This document shows positions 17,853 to 27,245 of a stretch of 64,000 bases of DNA, one piece after another (positions within the stretch are counted from its first letter, which is position 1; the number at the start of each line of letters is the position of its first letter). The stretch lies in contig CALMBW010000018.1 of the NCBI GenBank assembly GCA_937863385.1, positions 271,580 through 335,579 of the forward strand, given 5' to 3'. The stretch is from an uncultured Actinomycetes bacterium (GTDB taxonomy: Bacteria > Actinomycetota > CADDZG01 > WHSQ01). A model generated the notes under the pieces. It made no database searches, was not told where the DNA came from, and saw only the letters and a list, made by a program, of their open reading frames with translations. The translations under genes were made by a program, and so were the position numbers.

Positions 17853-17930
17853 ATGGCAAAGAAAGGACGCAAGCGCCGCTCTCGCAAAAAGAGAAAGGCT
17901 AACCACGGCAAGCGGCCCAACGCCAGCTAG
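17853..17930 (+). CDS. bL37-like mini ribosomal protein (25 aa)
   Basis: A 25-residue product starts with MAKKGRKRRSRKKRKA and ends with the motif ANHGKRPNAS. About 60% of residues are basic and there is no acidic one. This is the pattern of bL37, the very short actinobacterial protein found in mycobacterial 50S structures, which I recall as ending in KANHGKRPNA. It has its own plus-strand position between divergent/convergent minus genes (rimP and ispG) and a weak GAGGAC-type ribosome site. It is too short for routine ORF calling. The identity rests on my memory of the family sequence, so it should be checked by alignment. Confidence 0.72.
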   Translation: MAKKGRKRRSRKKRKANHGKRPNAS

Positions 17931-17951
17931 CCGCTCTTAGGGCCCTCCTTT

Positions 17952-19115
17952 CTAGGGGGTCTGGCGCATCCCGATGTCCATGAGGGCGTTGCGGCGCCCG
18001 GCCCCCTTGAGGACCGTTACCTCTCCGCTCTGGTCCCCGCCGGCTGCCCGGATCTCCTCGGCTACGTGCTGGGCAGCCTCCAGCAACTCTTCGACCAATC
18101 TGTCGTGGGGCACCCAGCCGATCTGCTTGCCCTTGGCAAACAGCAGCCCCCGGCCCGGCCCGGCCGCGATACCGATATCGGCGTCCCTCGCCTCGCCTGG
18201 CCCGTTCACCTCGCACCCCATCACCGCGATCTGCATGGGAGGCAGATCCATGTTCTCTATCGCTGCTTCGACGCGCTGGGCCAGATCGAAAACATCCAAC
18301 TCGGCGCGGCCGCACGAGGGGCATGCAACCAGGTCGAAGGTTGAGTCCCGGATACCCAATGTCTGCAGTATCTGTTTGCCGAGCTTCACCTCTTCGACCG
18401 GGTCGGCTGTGAGCGAGCACCTGATCGTGTCACCGATCCCTTCTGCGAGAAGGGTGCCGATACCGATCGCGGTCTTAACCACCCCTTGCTTCGGTGTCCC
18501 AGCTTCCGTGACACCGAGATGCAGAGGTGCATCTGTCTTGCTGGCCAGCTTCCGGTAGGCATCGATCATCTCGGGCACGTTTTGATGCTTGACCGAGATC
18601 TTGTAGTCCTTGAACCCGTGCTCTTCGAGCAAGCCGATCTCGTAGAGGGCGCTCTCAACGAGAGCATCGGCAGTGGGGCGCCCATGCTTCTCGACCAGTT
18701 TGCGATCGAGCGATCCCGCGTTGACACCGATCCGGATCGGGATCCCTCGCTCCTTGCATGCGGTGGCCACCTCTTCTATGTGTTTTGGATTGCGCATGTT
18801 GCCTGGGTTGAGCCGCAGGCCATGAACCCCAGCTTCGATCGCCATCATCGCGAGTCGAACCGAGAAATGGATGTCGGCGATGATCGGAACGCCCCCCTCG
18901 GCAGCGATCGCGGGAAGAGCCTTGGCATCCCCCTCATGCGGTACGGCCACTCGAACGATGTCGGCACCTTGTGTCGCAAGCTCATGAACCTGGATCAGCG
19001 TGGCCTGGACATCATCGGTCTTCGTCGTGGTCATCGACTGGATAGAAATGGGCGCGTCGCCACCGACCGCGACAGAGCCAACCTTCACCTGACGAGAGAT
19101 CCTACGTTCGAACAT
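17952..19115 (-). CDS. ispG: 4-hydroxy-3-methylbut-2-enyl diphosphate synthase (IspG/GcpE)
   Basis: IspG is the [4Fe-4S] enzyme that makes HMBPP from MEcPP in the MEP isoprenoid pathway. The 387-residue protein has the TIM-barrel part (SIQSMTTTKTDDV, GLRLNPGN) and the cluster ligands C265, C268 (ACPSCGR) and C301 (GCEVNGPGE). ATG 19115 is chosen because GGGTGA precedes it and the longer frame overlaps rseP. It ends an operon with rseP and dxr, so two MEP-pathway enzymes flank the site-2 protease gene, a common actinobacterial order. Confidence 0.95.
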   Translation of the reverse strand: MFERRISRQVKVGSVAVGGDAPISIQSMTTTKTDDVQATLIQVHELATQGADIVRVAVPHEGDAKALPAIAAEGGVPIIADIHFSVRLAMMAIEAGVHGLRLNPGNMRNPKHIEEVATACKERGIPIRIGVNAGSLDRKLVEKHGRPTADALVESALYEIGLLEEHGFKDYKISVKHQNVPEMIDAYRKLASKTDAPLHLGVTEAGTPKQGVVKTAIGIGTLLAEGIGDTIRCSLTADPVEEVKLGKQILQTLGIRDSTFDLVACPSCGRAELDVFDLAQRVEAAIENMDLPPMQIAVMGCEVNGPGEARDADIGIAAGPGRGLLFAKGKQIGWVPHDRLVEELLEAAQHVAEEIRAAGGDQSGEVTVLKGAGRRNALMDIGMRQTP

Positions 19116-19134
19116 CGTTGTCACCCTTGATCCA

Positions 19135-20322
19135 TCAGAACGGCACCCGGATCGGGCGCGCCAGATCCAGATATAGAACTGCAACGAAGACGATCACGAA
19201 GAATGAGATGACCGCGGTGGCCACGGGGATCAACTTGCGGACATCAACCGCCCTGCCCGTGATCTTCTCCCACGCAAGTACGGCCAGATGGCCGCCGTCG
19301 AGCGGTGGAAGGGGAAGGAGGTTCATCAAACCGACGAACACCGTGAAACCGACGATGAGTGCAACAAGGTCAAGGGCTTGGCCGGTGGAGGCGCTTTCCG
19401 ACGCTATCCGGCCGGCTCCCACGATGCCTAGTGGTCCTTCATCCACCGTGCGCTCACCTTCCCCGCCGAGGGCCTCGAAGAGCTCGCCCCCGAAGACCAT
19501 GCCGAACATGTCCCCGATCCCGACGAAAGACAGTTTGGTCACCTGCCACGTCTCGGATCCGGCTCGTCCGACGGCCGAGACCGGTCCTAGGGTCTCGTAC
19601 AGAGGTTGCGGTTGGATCCCCAAGAAACCCACCACCTCGGCCCCCGGAGGGGGCGTGCGCACCAGGTCTTCACCGGGCGGCGCGTACTCGATCACTTCAC
19701 CATCAGAGCCGAAGATCGCCGAGCCGAGCACCGCCGTCACGTCCCGCCGCTCCCCATCGCGCTCGATCGTGAAGGTCACTTCCTCGCCGGGATGCTGCTG
19801 GATGAAACCTCTGACCTCGTCCCAGGTATCGGTGGGCGTGCCGTTCGCTGCAACGACCTTGTCGTCGGGCAAGATGCCTGCGGCAGTCGCCGGCGATTCA
19901 CCGCCCGAAACCTGGGTGTCCACCACTGCTACCTGATTCGAGGGTTCGCCGGTGGGGAAACCCAAGGTCATCGCAGTGACGAAGAGGGTCAAGAACGCGA
20001 CAACGAAGTGGGTCGCCGAACCGGCCACGATCACGAGCGCTCGCTGCCAGATCGGTTTGTTGGGATACGACCGCGGCTGATCCTCCAAGGGGATCTCCTC
20101 GTACGGGTTCATCCCGACGATCTTCACGAAGCCGCCAAGCGGAAGTGCCTTCACTCCGTACTCGGTCTCCCCTCGATGGATCGACCACACGGTTGGACCG
20201 AATCCGATGAAGTACTTCGTTGCCTTGAAGTTGAAGAGCTTGGCAACGAAGAAGTGCCCCGACTCATGGATCATCACGACCAAGAGGATGGCCACGATGA
20301 ATATGATCAGTCCCAGATTCAT
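19135..20322 (-). CDS. rseP: Site-2 membrane zinc protease (RseP/Rip family, M50)
   Basis: The 395-residue membrane protein has the zinc site HESGH (19-23) in the first membrane helix, one PDZ domain in the middle (DDKVVAANGTPTDTWDEV) and the third-ligand motif NLLPLPPLDGGHL in a C-terminal helix. Such proteases cut anti-sigma factors and other single-pass membrane proteins within the bilayer. The longer upstream frame overlaps dxr; ATG 20322 overlaps the dxr stop by four bases. The ECF sigma/partner pair at the right end of the window is a possible but unproven client system. Confidence 0.92.
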   Translation of the reverse strand: MNLGLIIFIVAILLVVMIHESGHFFVAKLFNFKATKYFIGFGPTVWSIHRGETEYGVKALPLGGFVKIVGMNPYEEIPLEDQPRSYPNKPIWQRALVIVAGSATHFVVAFLTLFVTAMTLGFPTGEPSNQVAVVDTQVSGGESPATAAGILPDDKVVAANGTPTDTWDEVRGFIQQHPGEEVTFTIERDGERRDVTAVLGSAIFGSDGEVIEYAPPGEDLVRTPPPGAEVVGFLGIQPQPLYETLGPVSAVGRAGSETWQVTKLSFVGIGDMFGMVFGGELFEALGGEGERTVDEGPLGIVGAGRIASESASTGQALDLVALIVGFTVFVGLMNLLPLPPLDGGHLAVLAWEKITGRAVDVRKLIPVATAVISFFVIVFVAVLYLDLARPIRVPF

Positions 20323-21416
20323 CGGGTGCTCGTCTCTTCGATCAGGCCTTGCGCATGGTCTCGCGCCCAAGCGTCGCTCCGCTCGATGTCTTCGAGCTTC
20401 ATCGGGTCAAGGGGCCGGTGCGCCTCGATCGTCGCTTCCACCACCCCGGTTATGTCGGTGAAGCGAAGCTCTTCCTTGAGGAAAGCATGCACCGCGACCT
20501 CGTTAGCGGCGTTCAATACGGCAGGGAATGTCGAGCCGCGGCGACCGGCCTCGTACGCAAGTTCGAGGGCCGGGAAGCGATCATTGTCGACGGCTTCGAA
20601 CGTAAGCTCGGCAACGTCCTTCAGGTCGAGGCGGGCGAAGGGCTCAGGATGCTCGACCTCGAGCGCGGCCTGGATCGGGATGCGCATATCGGCCGGCCCT
20701 GCCTGGAGCACCTGCGATCCATCGATGAACTCAACGATGCCGTGAACGACGGACTGCGGATGCACGATGACATCGATCTGGTCGTAGGAGAACCCGAACA
20801 GGTGATGCGCCTCGATCACCTCCAAACCCTTGTTCATCAGGGTTGCGGAATCGACGGTGATCTTTCGTCCCATGTTCCACGTTGGATGGGCAAGGGCGTC
20901 GTCTACGGTCACATCACTAAGATCGGTTCGCGTTCTGAAAGGTCCGCCTGAAGCCGTGACAACTATGCGTTTAACCGAGTTCGGGTCAACTGGATCCAAG
21001 ATCTGAGAGAGTGCCGCGTGCTCGGAATCCACGGCCGCGATCCGTCCACCGGACCGCTGCATCGTGTCGAGACACAGCTCACCCGCGGCGACAAGGCTCT
21101 CTTTGTTGGCGAGGGCGAGCGTCTTGCCCTCTTCGAGCGCCGCCAGAGACGCTCGCAACCCTGCGGCACCGACCACCGCGTTAACCACGATGTCGGCGTC
21201 GGCCCGTCTTGCCACTGCTACGGCTGCATCCACCCCAAGGCCGATGTCTGAAACGCCAAGGTCGTCGGCCTGCTTCTCGAGACCGGCGCGATCGGAACCA
21301 GCTACAAGCGCCACGACGCGAAGCTCATCGGGATGAGCTTGGATCACTTCGATGGTCTGGCGGCCGATCGATCCGGTGCTGCCGAGGATCGCTATCGACC
21401 TAGGGGTGGTGGTCAC
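20319..21416 (-). CDS. dxr: 1-deoxy-D-xylulose 5-phosphate reductoisomerase
   Basis: Dxr converts DXP to MEP with NADPH, the committed step of the MEP isoprenoid pathway. The 365-residue protein begins with the NADPH loop LGSTGSIG, then ALANKES, the metal-binding DSEH, and SATLMNKGLEVIEAH, all canonical. It overlaps rseP by four bases, with cdsA 62 bases upstream. Confidence 0.96.
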   Translation of the reverse strand: MTTTPRSIAILGSTGSIGRQTIEVIQAHPDELRVVALVAGSDRAGLEKQADDLGVSDIGLGVDAAVAVARRADADIVVNAVVGAAGLRASLAALEEGKTLALANKESLVAAGELCLDTMQRSGGRIAAVDSEHAALSQILDPVDPNSVKRIVVTASGGPFRTRTDLSDVTVDDALAHPTWNMGRKITVDSATLMNKGLEVIEAHHLFGFSYDQIDVIVHPQSVVHGIVEFIDGSQVLQAGPADMRIPIQAALEVEHPEPFARLDLKDVAELTFEAVDNDRFPALELAYEAGRRGSTFPAVLNAANEVAVHAFLKEELRFTDITGVVEATIEAHRPLDPMKLEDIERSDAWARDHAQGLIEETSTR

Positions 21417-21478
21417 GGGACAATCCTCCCACGGTGACCCGGCTACGAGGTGTGCAGGTTGTGGAGAAAGCGTTGAGG

Positions 21479-22330
21479 TCAGGAGATAGCCAAGCGCAGA
21501 TACAGACAGGCCGCCGGGGCGCAGAAGATGATGGCATCAAGCCTGTCCAGGAAGCCACCGTGGCCCGGCAACAAACCCGACGAGTCTTTGATCCCGATCT
21601 CGCGTTTGGCCATCGATTCGACGAGATCCCCAACCGGCGCAAGCAGTCCGGCGATACCGCCCAGAGCGAGACCATTCGTTACGCCGAGCGCGTCGACGAA
21701 GTACCCGAATGCCATGCCGCCCAGCAATGAGACGACCATCCCACCGGCGAATCCCTCCCAAGATTTCGCAGGCGAAAGGGAAGGCGCCATCTTGTGTTTA
21801 CCGAACCGGGTTCCCACGAAGTAGGCACCGATGTCGTCAAGCGCGGTGATGAAAACGAACGAGATCAAGAGTGAGAGTCCCGACGGTTCCATCATCAAGA
21901 TGAGGACTGCGCCGGCACCGCCGCCGCCGATCCACGCGACCGATAGCAAGGTCCACGCGACATCGGTCATGGCGCTCACCCCGCGCTGGGGTCTCAGGGC
22001 AAGCACGAAAGCACCCACTAGTGCCCCCGCCAGCACGGCCGACAGCAGGCGCGGCTCCTCGAGATACGCGGTCACGAGCATCCCGAGTCCACAGAGGATC
22101 GCGAAGGGCACGACAGGCCGGTGGTGCGTCTTGATCAGAGCATCGAGCAGCTCGTATTGGGCCAAGAGAACGACCACGACCACAAGCACGAAGAAGGGAG
22201 TCGTTCCAGCCAACGCGGTGCCGATGATCAGCAGTATGAGAGCCACACCGGTCATCACCGCGGTGCGCAGCGACCGTCCCGAAGGTGGGGTTTCGGGGGC
22301 CGGAGGAACGGCTACCTGGTTATCCGCCAT
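21479..22330 (-). CDS. cdsA: Phosphatidate cytidylyltransferase
   Basis: CdsA makes CDP-diacylglycerol, the precursor of acidic phospholipids. The protein has about eight hydrophobic helices and the C-terminal family signature (SPAKSWEGFAGG, then GDLVESMAKREIGIKDSS and FLDRLDAIIF). ATG 22330 gives 283 residues and has GGAGGG about ten bases upstream; GTG 22351, seven codons earlier, directly after the frr stop, is the alternative. It follows frr as in most bacteria. Confidence 0.9.
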   Translation of the reverse strand: MADNQVAVPPAPETPPSGRSLRTAVMTGVALILLIIGTALAGTTPFFVLVVVVVLLAQYELLDALIKTHHRPVVPFAILCGLGMLVTAYLEEPRLLSAVLAGALVGAFVLALRPQRGVSAMTDVAWTLLSVAWIGGGGAGAVLILMMEPSGLSLLISFVFITALDDIGAYFVGTRFGKHKMAPSLSPAKSWEGFAGGMVVSLLGGMAFGYFVDALGVTNGLALGGIAGLLAPVGDLVESMAKREIGIKDSSGLLPGHGGFLDRLDAIIFCAPAACLYLRLAIS

Positions 22331-22351
22331 CCGGCGAGCTCCCTCCGCCAC

Positions 22352-22918
22352 TTATACCTCGGAGAGTTCCGCTTCCTTGCGCTTGAGGTTCTCGTCTACC
22401 TCTGCGACGTACCGGTCGGTCAGCTTCTGCAGTTCACCCTCAGCTCCGCGCTCTTCGTCTTCTGACATCAGACCGTCCTTCTTCATACGCTCGAGCTCTT
22501 GCTTGGCATGACGGCGGACGCCTCGAACCGCGACGCGGCCCTCTTCCGCCCTGCTGTGGGCCACCTTCTTGAGCTCGTTGCGGCGGTCCTCGGTGAGATC
22601 GGGGAACGCTAAGCGGATCACCTGACCGTCGTTGTTAGGCGTGATGCCGAGGTCCGAGCCCAGGATGGCCTTTTCGATCCCTGAGATGGAATTGGGGTCG
22701 TAAGGGGCGATCACCATCAAGCGGGGTTCGGGAACCGAGATGTTTGCAACCTGGTTGAGCGGCGTCTGGGTCCCGTAATAGTCGACCGTGATGCGGTTGA
22801 GGATCGCAGGGGTCGCCCGGCCCGAGCGGATACCGGCAAGCTCCTCCTGGTTATGGAGAACCGCTTGCTTCATCTTGTGTTCCGCTTCCTTCAGGACCTC
22901 TTGCTTGGTCTCGGCCAC
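22352..22918 (-). CDS. frr: Ribosome recycling factor
   Basis: RRF splits post-termination ribosomes together with EF-G. The 188-residue length is normal and the family signatures ELAGIRSGRATPAILNRITVDYYG and PNNDGQVIRLAFPDLTEDRR are present. It follows pyrH by eight bases in the conserved rpsB-tsf-pyrH-frr order. Confidence 0.96.
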   Translation of the reverse strand: MAETKQEVLKEAEHKMKQAVLHNQEELAGIRSGRATPAILNRITVDYYGTQTPLNQVANISVPEPRLMVIAPYDPNSISGIEKAILGSDLGITPNNDGQVIRLAFPDLTEDRRNELKKVAHSRAEEGRVAVRGVRRHAKQELERMKKDGLMSEDEERGAEGELQKLTDRYVAEVDENLKRKEAELSEV

Positions 22919-22926
22919 CGTGCCTC

Positions 22927-24299
<1,373 letters not shown>

Positions 24300-24341
24300 C
24301 GGTTACTACCTTTCTACGTGTTGCGACAGCTGAAGCTTCGT

Positions 24342-25277
24342 TCAGGCGTCGGTCTTGGGTGACGGGTGCGAGAGGTCGCCTGGCTCGTCGCCCTTGGCAT
24401 CGGCGACCGCTGCGTCGGACGTGGCCGCTACAGCAGCACCGGTATCCGGGGACTCGGTCGTTGCAGCCGCTTCTTCGGCCTCGAGCTGGAGCTCCCACTC
24501 GGCCTTCGGTTCTGCAGCGGCCGTCTGCAACACGTCTTCGGCAGGCTTCGCCGGAGCAGGAGCAGCAGGCTGAGGCTTCTCGCCATCGGCGGGACGCAAA
24601 GAACGGCCCTCGATCGCCGCATCGGCGATGATGCGCGTGAGCAGCGCACCAGAGCGGATCGCGTCGTCGTTGCCCGGGATGCCGAAGTCGGCGTCGTCGG
24701 GGTCCGAGTTGGTGTCGAGGATCGCGACGACGGGGATACCAAGCTTCTTGGCCTCGCGCACGGCGATCTCTTCCTTCTTGGTGTCGAGGATGAACACGGC
24801 GTCCGGCTGCTTGGTCAGGTTCTTGAGTCCGCCCAGGTTGCGGGCGAGCTTCTCGTACTGACGGGTCAGCTTGAGCTGTTCCTTCTTGGGGAAACTCGAG
24901 ATCGATCCGGTTTCGATCATCTCGCCAAGCTCGTTCATGCGCTTGATGCGATCGGCCATCGTCCGGAAATTGGTGAGCATCCCACCGAGCCAGCGGAAGT
25001 TCACGTACGGCATCCCGGATCGGTCGGCCTGTTCGGCCACCGCATCCTGGAGTTGTTTCTTGGTGGCGATGAACAGCACCGTGCCACCGCCGGCGACCAG
25101 ATCGCGCACGAAGCTGTACGCCTTCTCGATCCCCTGGACGGTCTGTTGCAGGTCCAGGATATAGATACCGTTGCGTTCGGTGAAGATGAAACGCTTCATC
25201 TTCGGGTTCCAACGGCGGGTCTGGTGTCCGAAGTGGACACCAGCCTCAAGCAACTGCCGCGTTGTTACGACGGGCAT
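24342..25277 (-). CDS. rpsB: Small ribosomal subunit protein uS2
   Basis: The first about 225 residues are a canonical S2 ([47 protein letters not shown]). The remaining about 85 residues are an Ala/Glu/Pro-rich, predicted disordered extension ending in SHPSPKTDA, making the protein 311 residues against about 250 for most bacteria. It heads the rpsB-tsf-pyrH-frr-cdsA-dxr-rseP-ispG run. The 160-base leader contains a long stem-loop (separate entry). Confidence 0.96.
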   Translation of the reverse strand: MPVVTTRQLLEAGVHFGHQTRRWNPKMKRFIFTERNGIYILDLQQTVQGIEKAYSFVRDLVAGGGTVLFIATKKQLQDAVAEQADRSGMPYVNFRWLGGMLTNFRTMADRIKRMNELGEMIETGSISSFPKKEQLKLTRQYEKLARNLGGLKNLTKQPDAVFILDTKKEEIAVREAKKLGIPVVAILDTNSDPDDADFGIPGNDDAIRSGALLTRIIADAAIEGRSLRPADGEKPQPAAPAPAKPAEDVLQTAAAEPKAEWELQLEAEEAAATTESPDTGAAVAATSDAAVADAKGDEPGDLSHPSPKTDA

Positions 25278-25330
25278 GACTAACCAACCTCCTCCGGTTG
25301 TTCGCCGGCCTTTAGGCAGACCGGACCCTC

Positions 25331-25373
25331 CGCTCGTCGACCCTGCACGCGCAGGGACCGAAGTTGACGAGCG
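25331..25373 (-). promoter_or_regulatory. Extended stem-loop in the rpsB leader
   Basis: CGCTCGTC (25331-25338) and GACGAGCG (25366-25373) form an outer 8-bp stem; CCCTGC (25341-25346) and GCAGGG (25351-25356) form an inner 6-bp stem with a 4-base loop. It is 55 bases upstream of the rpsB start. rpsB leaders in several phyla bind S2 as autoregulatory elements; whether this is one is inference. Confidence 0.4.
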
Positions 25374-25440
25374 TGCGGAATGTATGACTCTCTAAGGATA
25401 ACCCGCAGCAGACGGGCCCGAAGCCCAGCCCGGAACGAGG

Positions 25441-26283
25441 CTAGATGTCCGACGGGGTCGTAGCCTCGGAGATCTTGCCCCGAAGCGCCAACACTGCCTT
25501 GGTATGCATCTGACAGATGCGGGACTCGGTGACTCCTAGGACCTGGCCGATCTCGGCCAGGGTGAGGCCTTCGTAGTAATAGAGCGTGATGACAACCTTC
25601 TCGCGCTCGGGGAGCCGGTTGATCGAATCCGTGAGGATGTTCTTCATCTCTTCGGACTCGAAAGCCTCCATCGGGCCTGCGGTCTTGGTGTCCTCGAGGG
25701 TTTCGACCAGTGAGAGCTTGTCGCCCTTTTCGCCGTCAACGTTCATGAGCTCATCGAGGGCGATCAAGGAGACCGTGGACAGCTGCGTGTAGATGGCGTT
25801 CAGCTCATCGATCGTGATCTCCATCTCCTCGGCGATCTCGGCGTCGGAGGGAGGACGTTTCAGCTTGTTCTCGAGGGCGGCGTAGGCCTTCTCGACCTGC
25901 CGGGCCTTGGAGCGCACGGACCTTGGCACCCAGTCGATCGCCCTGAGCTCGTCGATGATCGCCCCGCGTATCCGAGAGATCGCGTAGGTCTCGAACTTGA
26001 TCCCACGCTCTTGGTCGTACTTATCGATAGCGTCGATGAGACCGAAGATGCCATAGCTGATCAGGTCCGCTTGGTCGATGTTGGCGGGAAGGCCGACCGC
26101 CACCCTGCCCGCCACGTACTTGACCAGCGGGGAGAAGTGGAGGATCAGACGGTCGCGCGCTGCTGTGTTCCCATCGGCTTTGTACTCGTTCCATGCTTCG
26201 CCGACGCTGTCGATGACATCGTCTCCGAATCCGTCCATCTCGTTGTTGACGTCAGGCACGCGGGTGGCTTCTTTCGTAGACAT
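25441..26283 (-). CDS. whiG: WhiG/FliA-type RNA polymerase sigma factor
   Basis: The 280-residue protein is a group 3 sigma factor with regions 2 ([42 protein letters not shown]), 3 ([22 protein letters not shown]) and 4 ([41 protein letters not shown]). It matches WhiG/FliA. No flagellar gene is in the window and position near rpsB fits the actinobacterial WhiG, which in Streptomyces drives sporulation. The start overlaps xerC by 32 bases; GTG 26259 is a possible later start. Confidence 0.88.
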   Translation of the reverse strand: MSTKEATRVPDVNNEMDGFGDDVIDSVGEAWNEYKADGNTAARDRLILHFSPLVKYVAGRVAVGLPANIDQADLISYGIFGLIDAIDKYDQERGIKFETYAISRIRGAIIDELRAIDWVPRSVRSKARQVEKAYAALENKLKRPPSDAEIAEEMEITIDELNAIYTQLSTVSLIALDELMNVDGEKGDKLSLVETLEDTKTAGPMEAFESEEMKNILTDSINRLPEREKVVITLYYYEGLTLAEIGQVLGVTESRICQMHTKAVLALRGKISEATTPSDI

Positions 26284-27154
26284 CCCTCAGGCGTTGCGTG
26301 GATACGTGAGTGTAGACCTGTGTCGTAGCGAGGCTGGCGTGCCCTAGAAGCTCTTGAACGACGCGCAGGTCCGCCCCACCATCGAGCAGGTGGGTGGCGA
26401 AAGAATGCCGCAGAGTGTGCGGACCCACGGGTACCTCGCCCTCGGCCCTCATGTACTTCTCCAGCATGGACCTGACCGAGCGCGGTCCGATCCTGTTGCC
26501 CCTAGCCCCGAGAAATACGGCTGGAGTGGAGGTGCCATTCACCAACCCTGGGCGAGCTTCGCCTAAGTACCGCTCGAGACAAGAAACAGCAGGGGTCGAG
26601 AGAGGCACCCTTCTCTGCTTTCGACCCTTGCCCATCACTGTCATGGCACCAGCTCGGAGATCGAGATCGTCGATGTCCAACCCACAAAGCTCCGAAACGC
26701 GGATCCCCGACCCGTAGAGCACCTCAAGGATCGCCCTATCGCGGACCCCCAATGGATCGTCTTGGGGTGGCAGTTCGATCAAGGCAGCAACCTTGGGGGC
26801 CCTTAGCACCTTGGGCAACGGCTTATCCAACTTCGGAACCTCGAGGTCGATGGCCGGGTCGGCTTCGATCACCTCATGGAGTACCGCCCACCTGAGCATC
26901 GAGCGCAGGGCGCTGACCTTGCGAGCGATCGTTCGGCGGGCGTAGTGCTGCTCACCCAAGAACGAGACGTAGCGGCGCAGCGTGCGCCGGTCTATCGAGT
27001 CCGCGGTCCGGATATGACGACGCCCGGCCCAGGAGATGAAGAGATCGAGATCACTTGCATATGCGGCGAGCGTGTGCGACGACATGTTCCTTTCCGCGCT
27101 ACAGGAGCGCAGGAAGTCGCTCGCAAGTGCCTCGATGCTGGTGGATCCCGCCAT
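26252..27154 (-). CDS. xerC: Tyrosine recombinase XerC
   Basis: The 300-residue protein has an N-terminal SAM-like core-binding domain and the catalytic set R152 ([12 protein letters not shown]), K176, H246-x-x-R249 ([12 protein letters not shown]), H272 (LLGHASL) and nucleophile Y281 (TTQVYTHV). This is the chromosome dimer resolution family acting at dif. Full length and its conserved place beside rpsB-whiG argue for XerC rather than a phage integrase. GAGG precedes the ATG. Confidence 0.88.
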   Translation of the reverse strand: MAGSTSIEALASDFLRSCSAERNMSSHTLAAYASDLDLFISWAGRRHIRTADSIDRRTLRRYVSFLGEQHYARRTIARKVSALRSMLRWAVLHEVIEADPAIDLEVPKLDKPLPKVLRAPKVAALIELPPQDDPLGVRDRAILEVLYGSGIRVSELCGLDIDDLDLRAGAMTVMGKGRKQRRVPLSTPAVSCLERYLGEARPGLVNGTSTPAVFLGARGNRIGPRSVRSMLEKYMRAEGEVPVGPHTLRHSFATHLLDGGADLRVVQELLGHASLATTQVYTHVSTQRLRDVYERSHPRA

Positions 27155-27245
27155 CCCAACCTCAGTCTCGTAGATGCCCCATTCAGCCGTGCCAGTTCAA
27201 AGGATGAAGTGCCGCAAATACAGTGTCAACGACACCCGGCTCTTG

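Noticed and set aside
26252..27154. Phage integrase / integrated element
   Set aside because: The tyrosine recombinase is in the conserved chromosomal xerC position, and there are no att repeats or phage genes around it.
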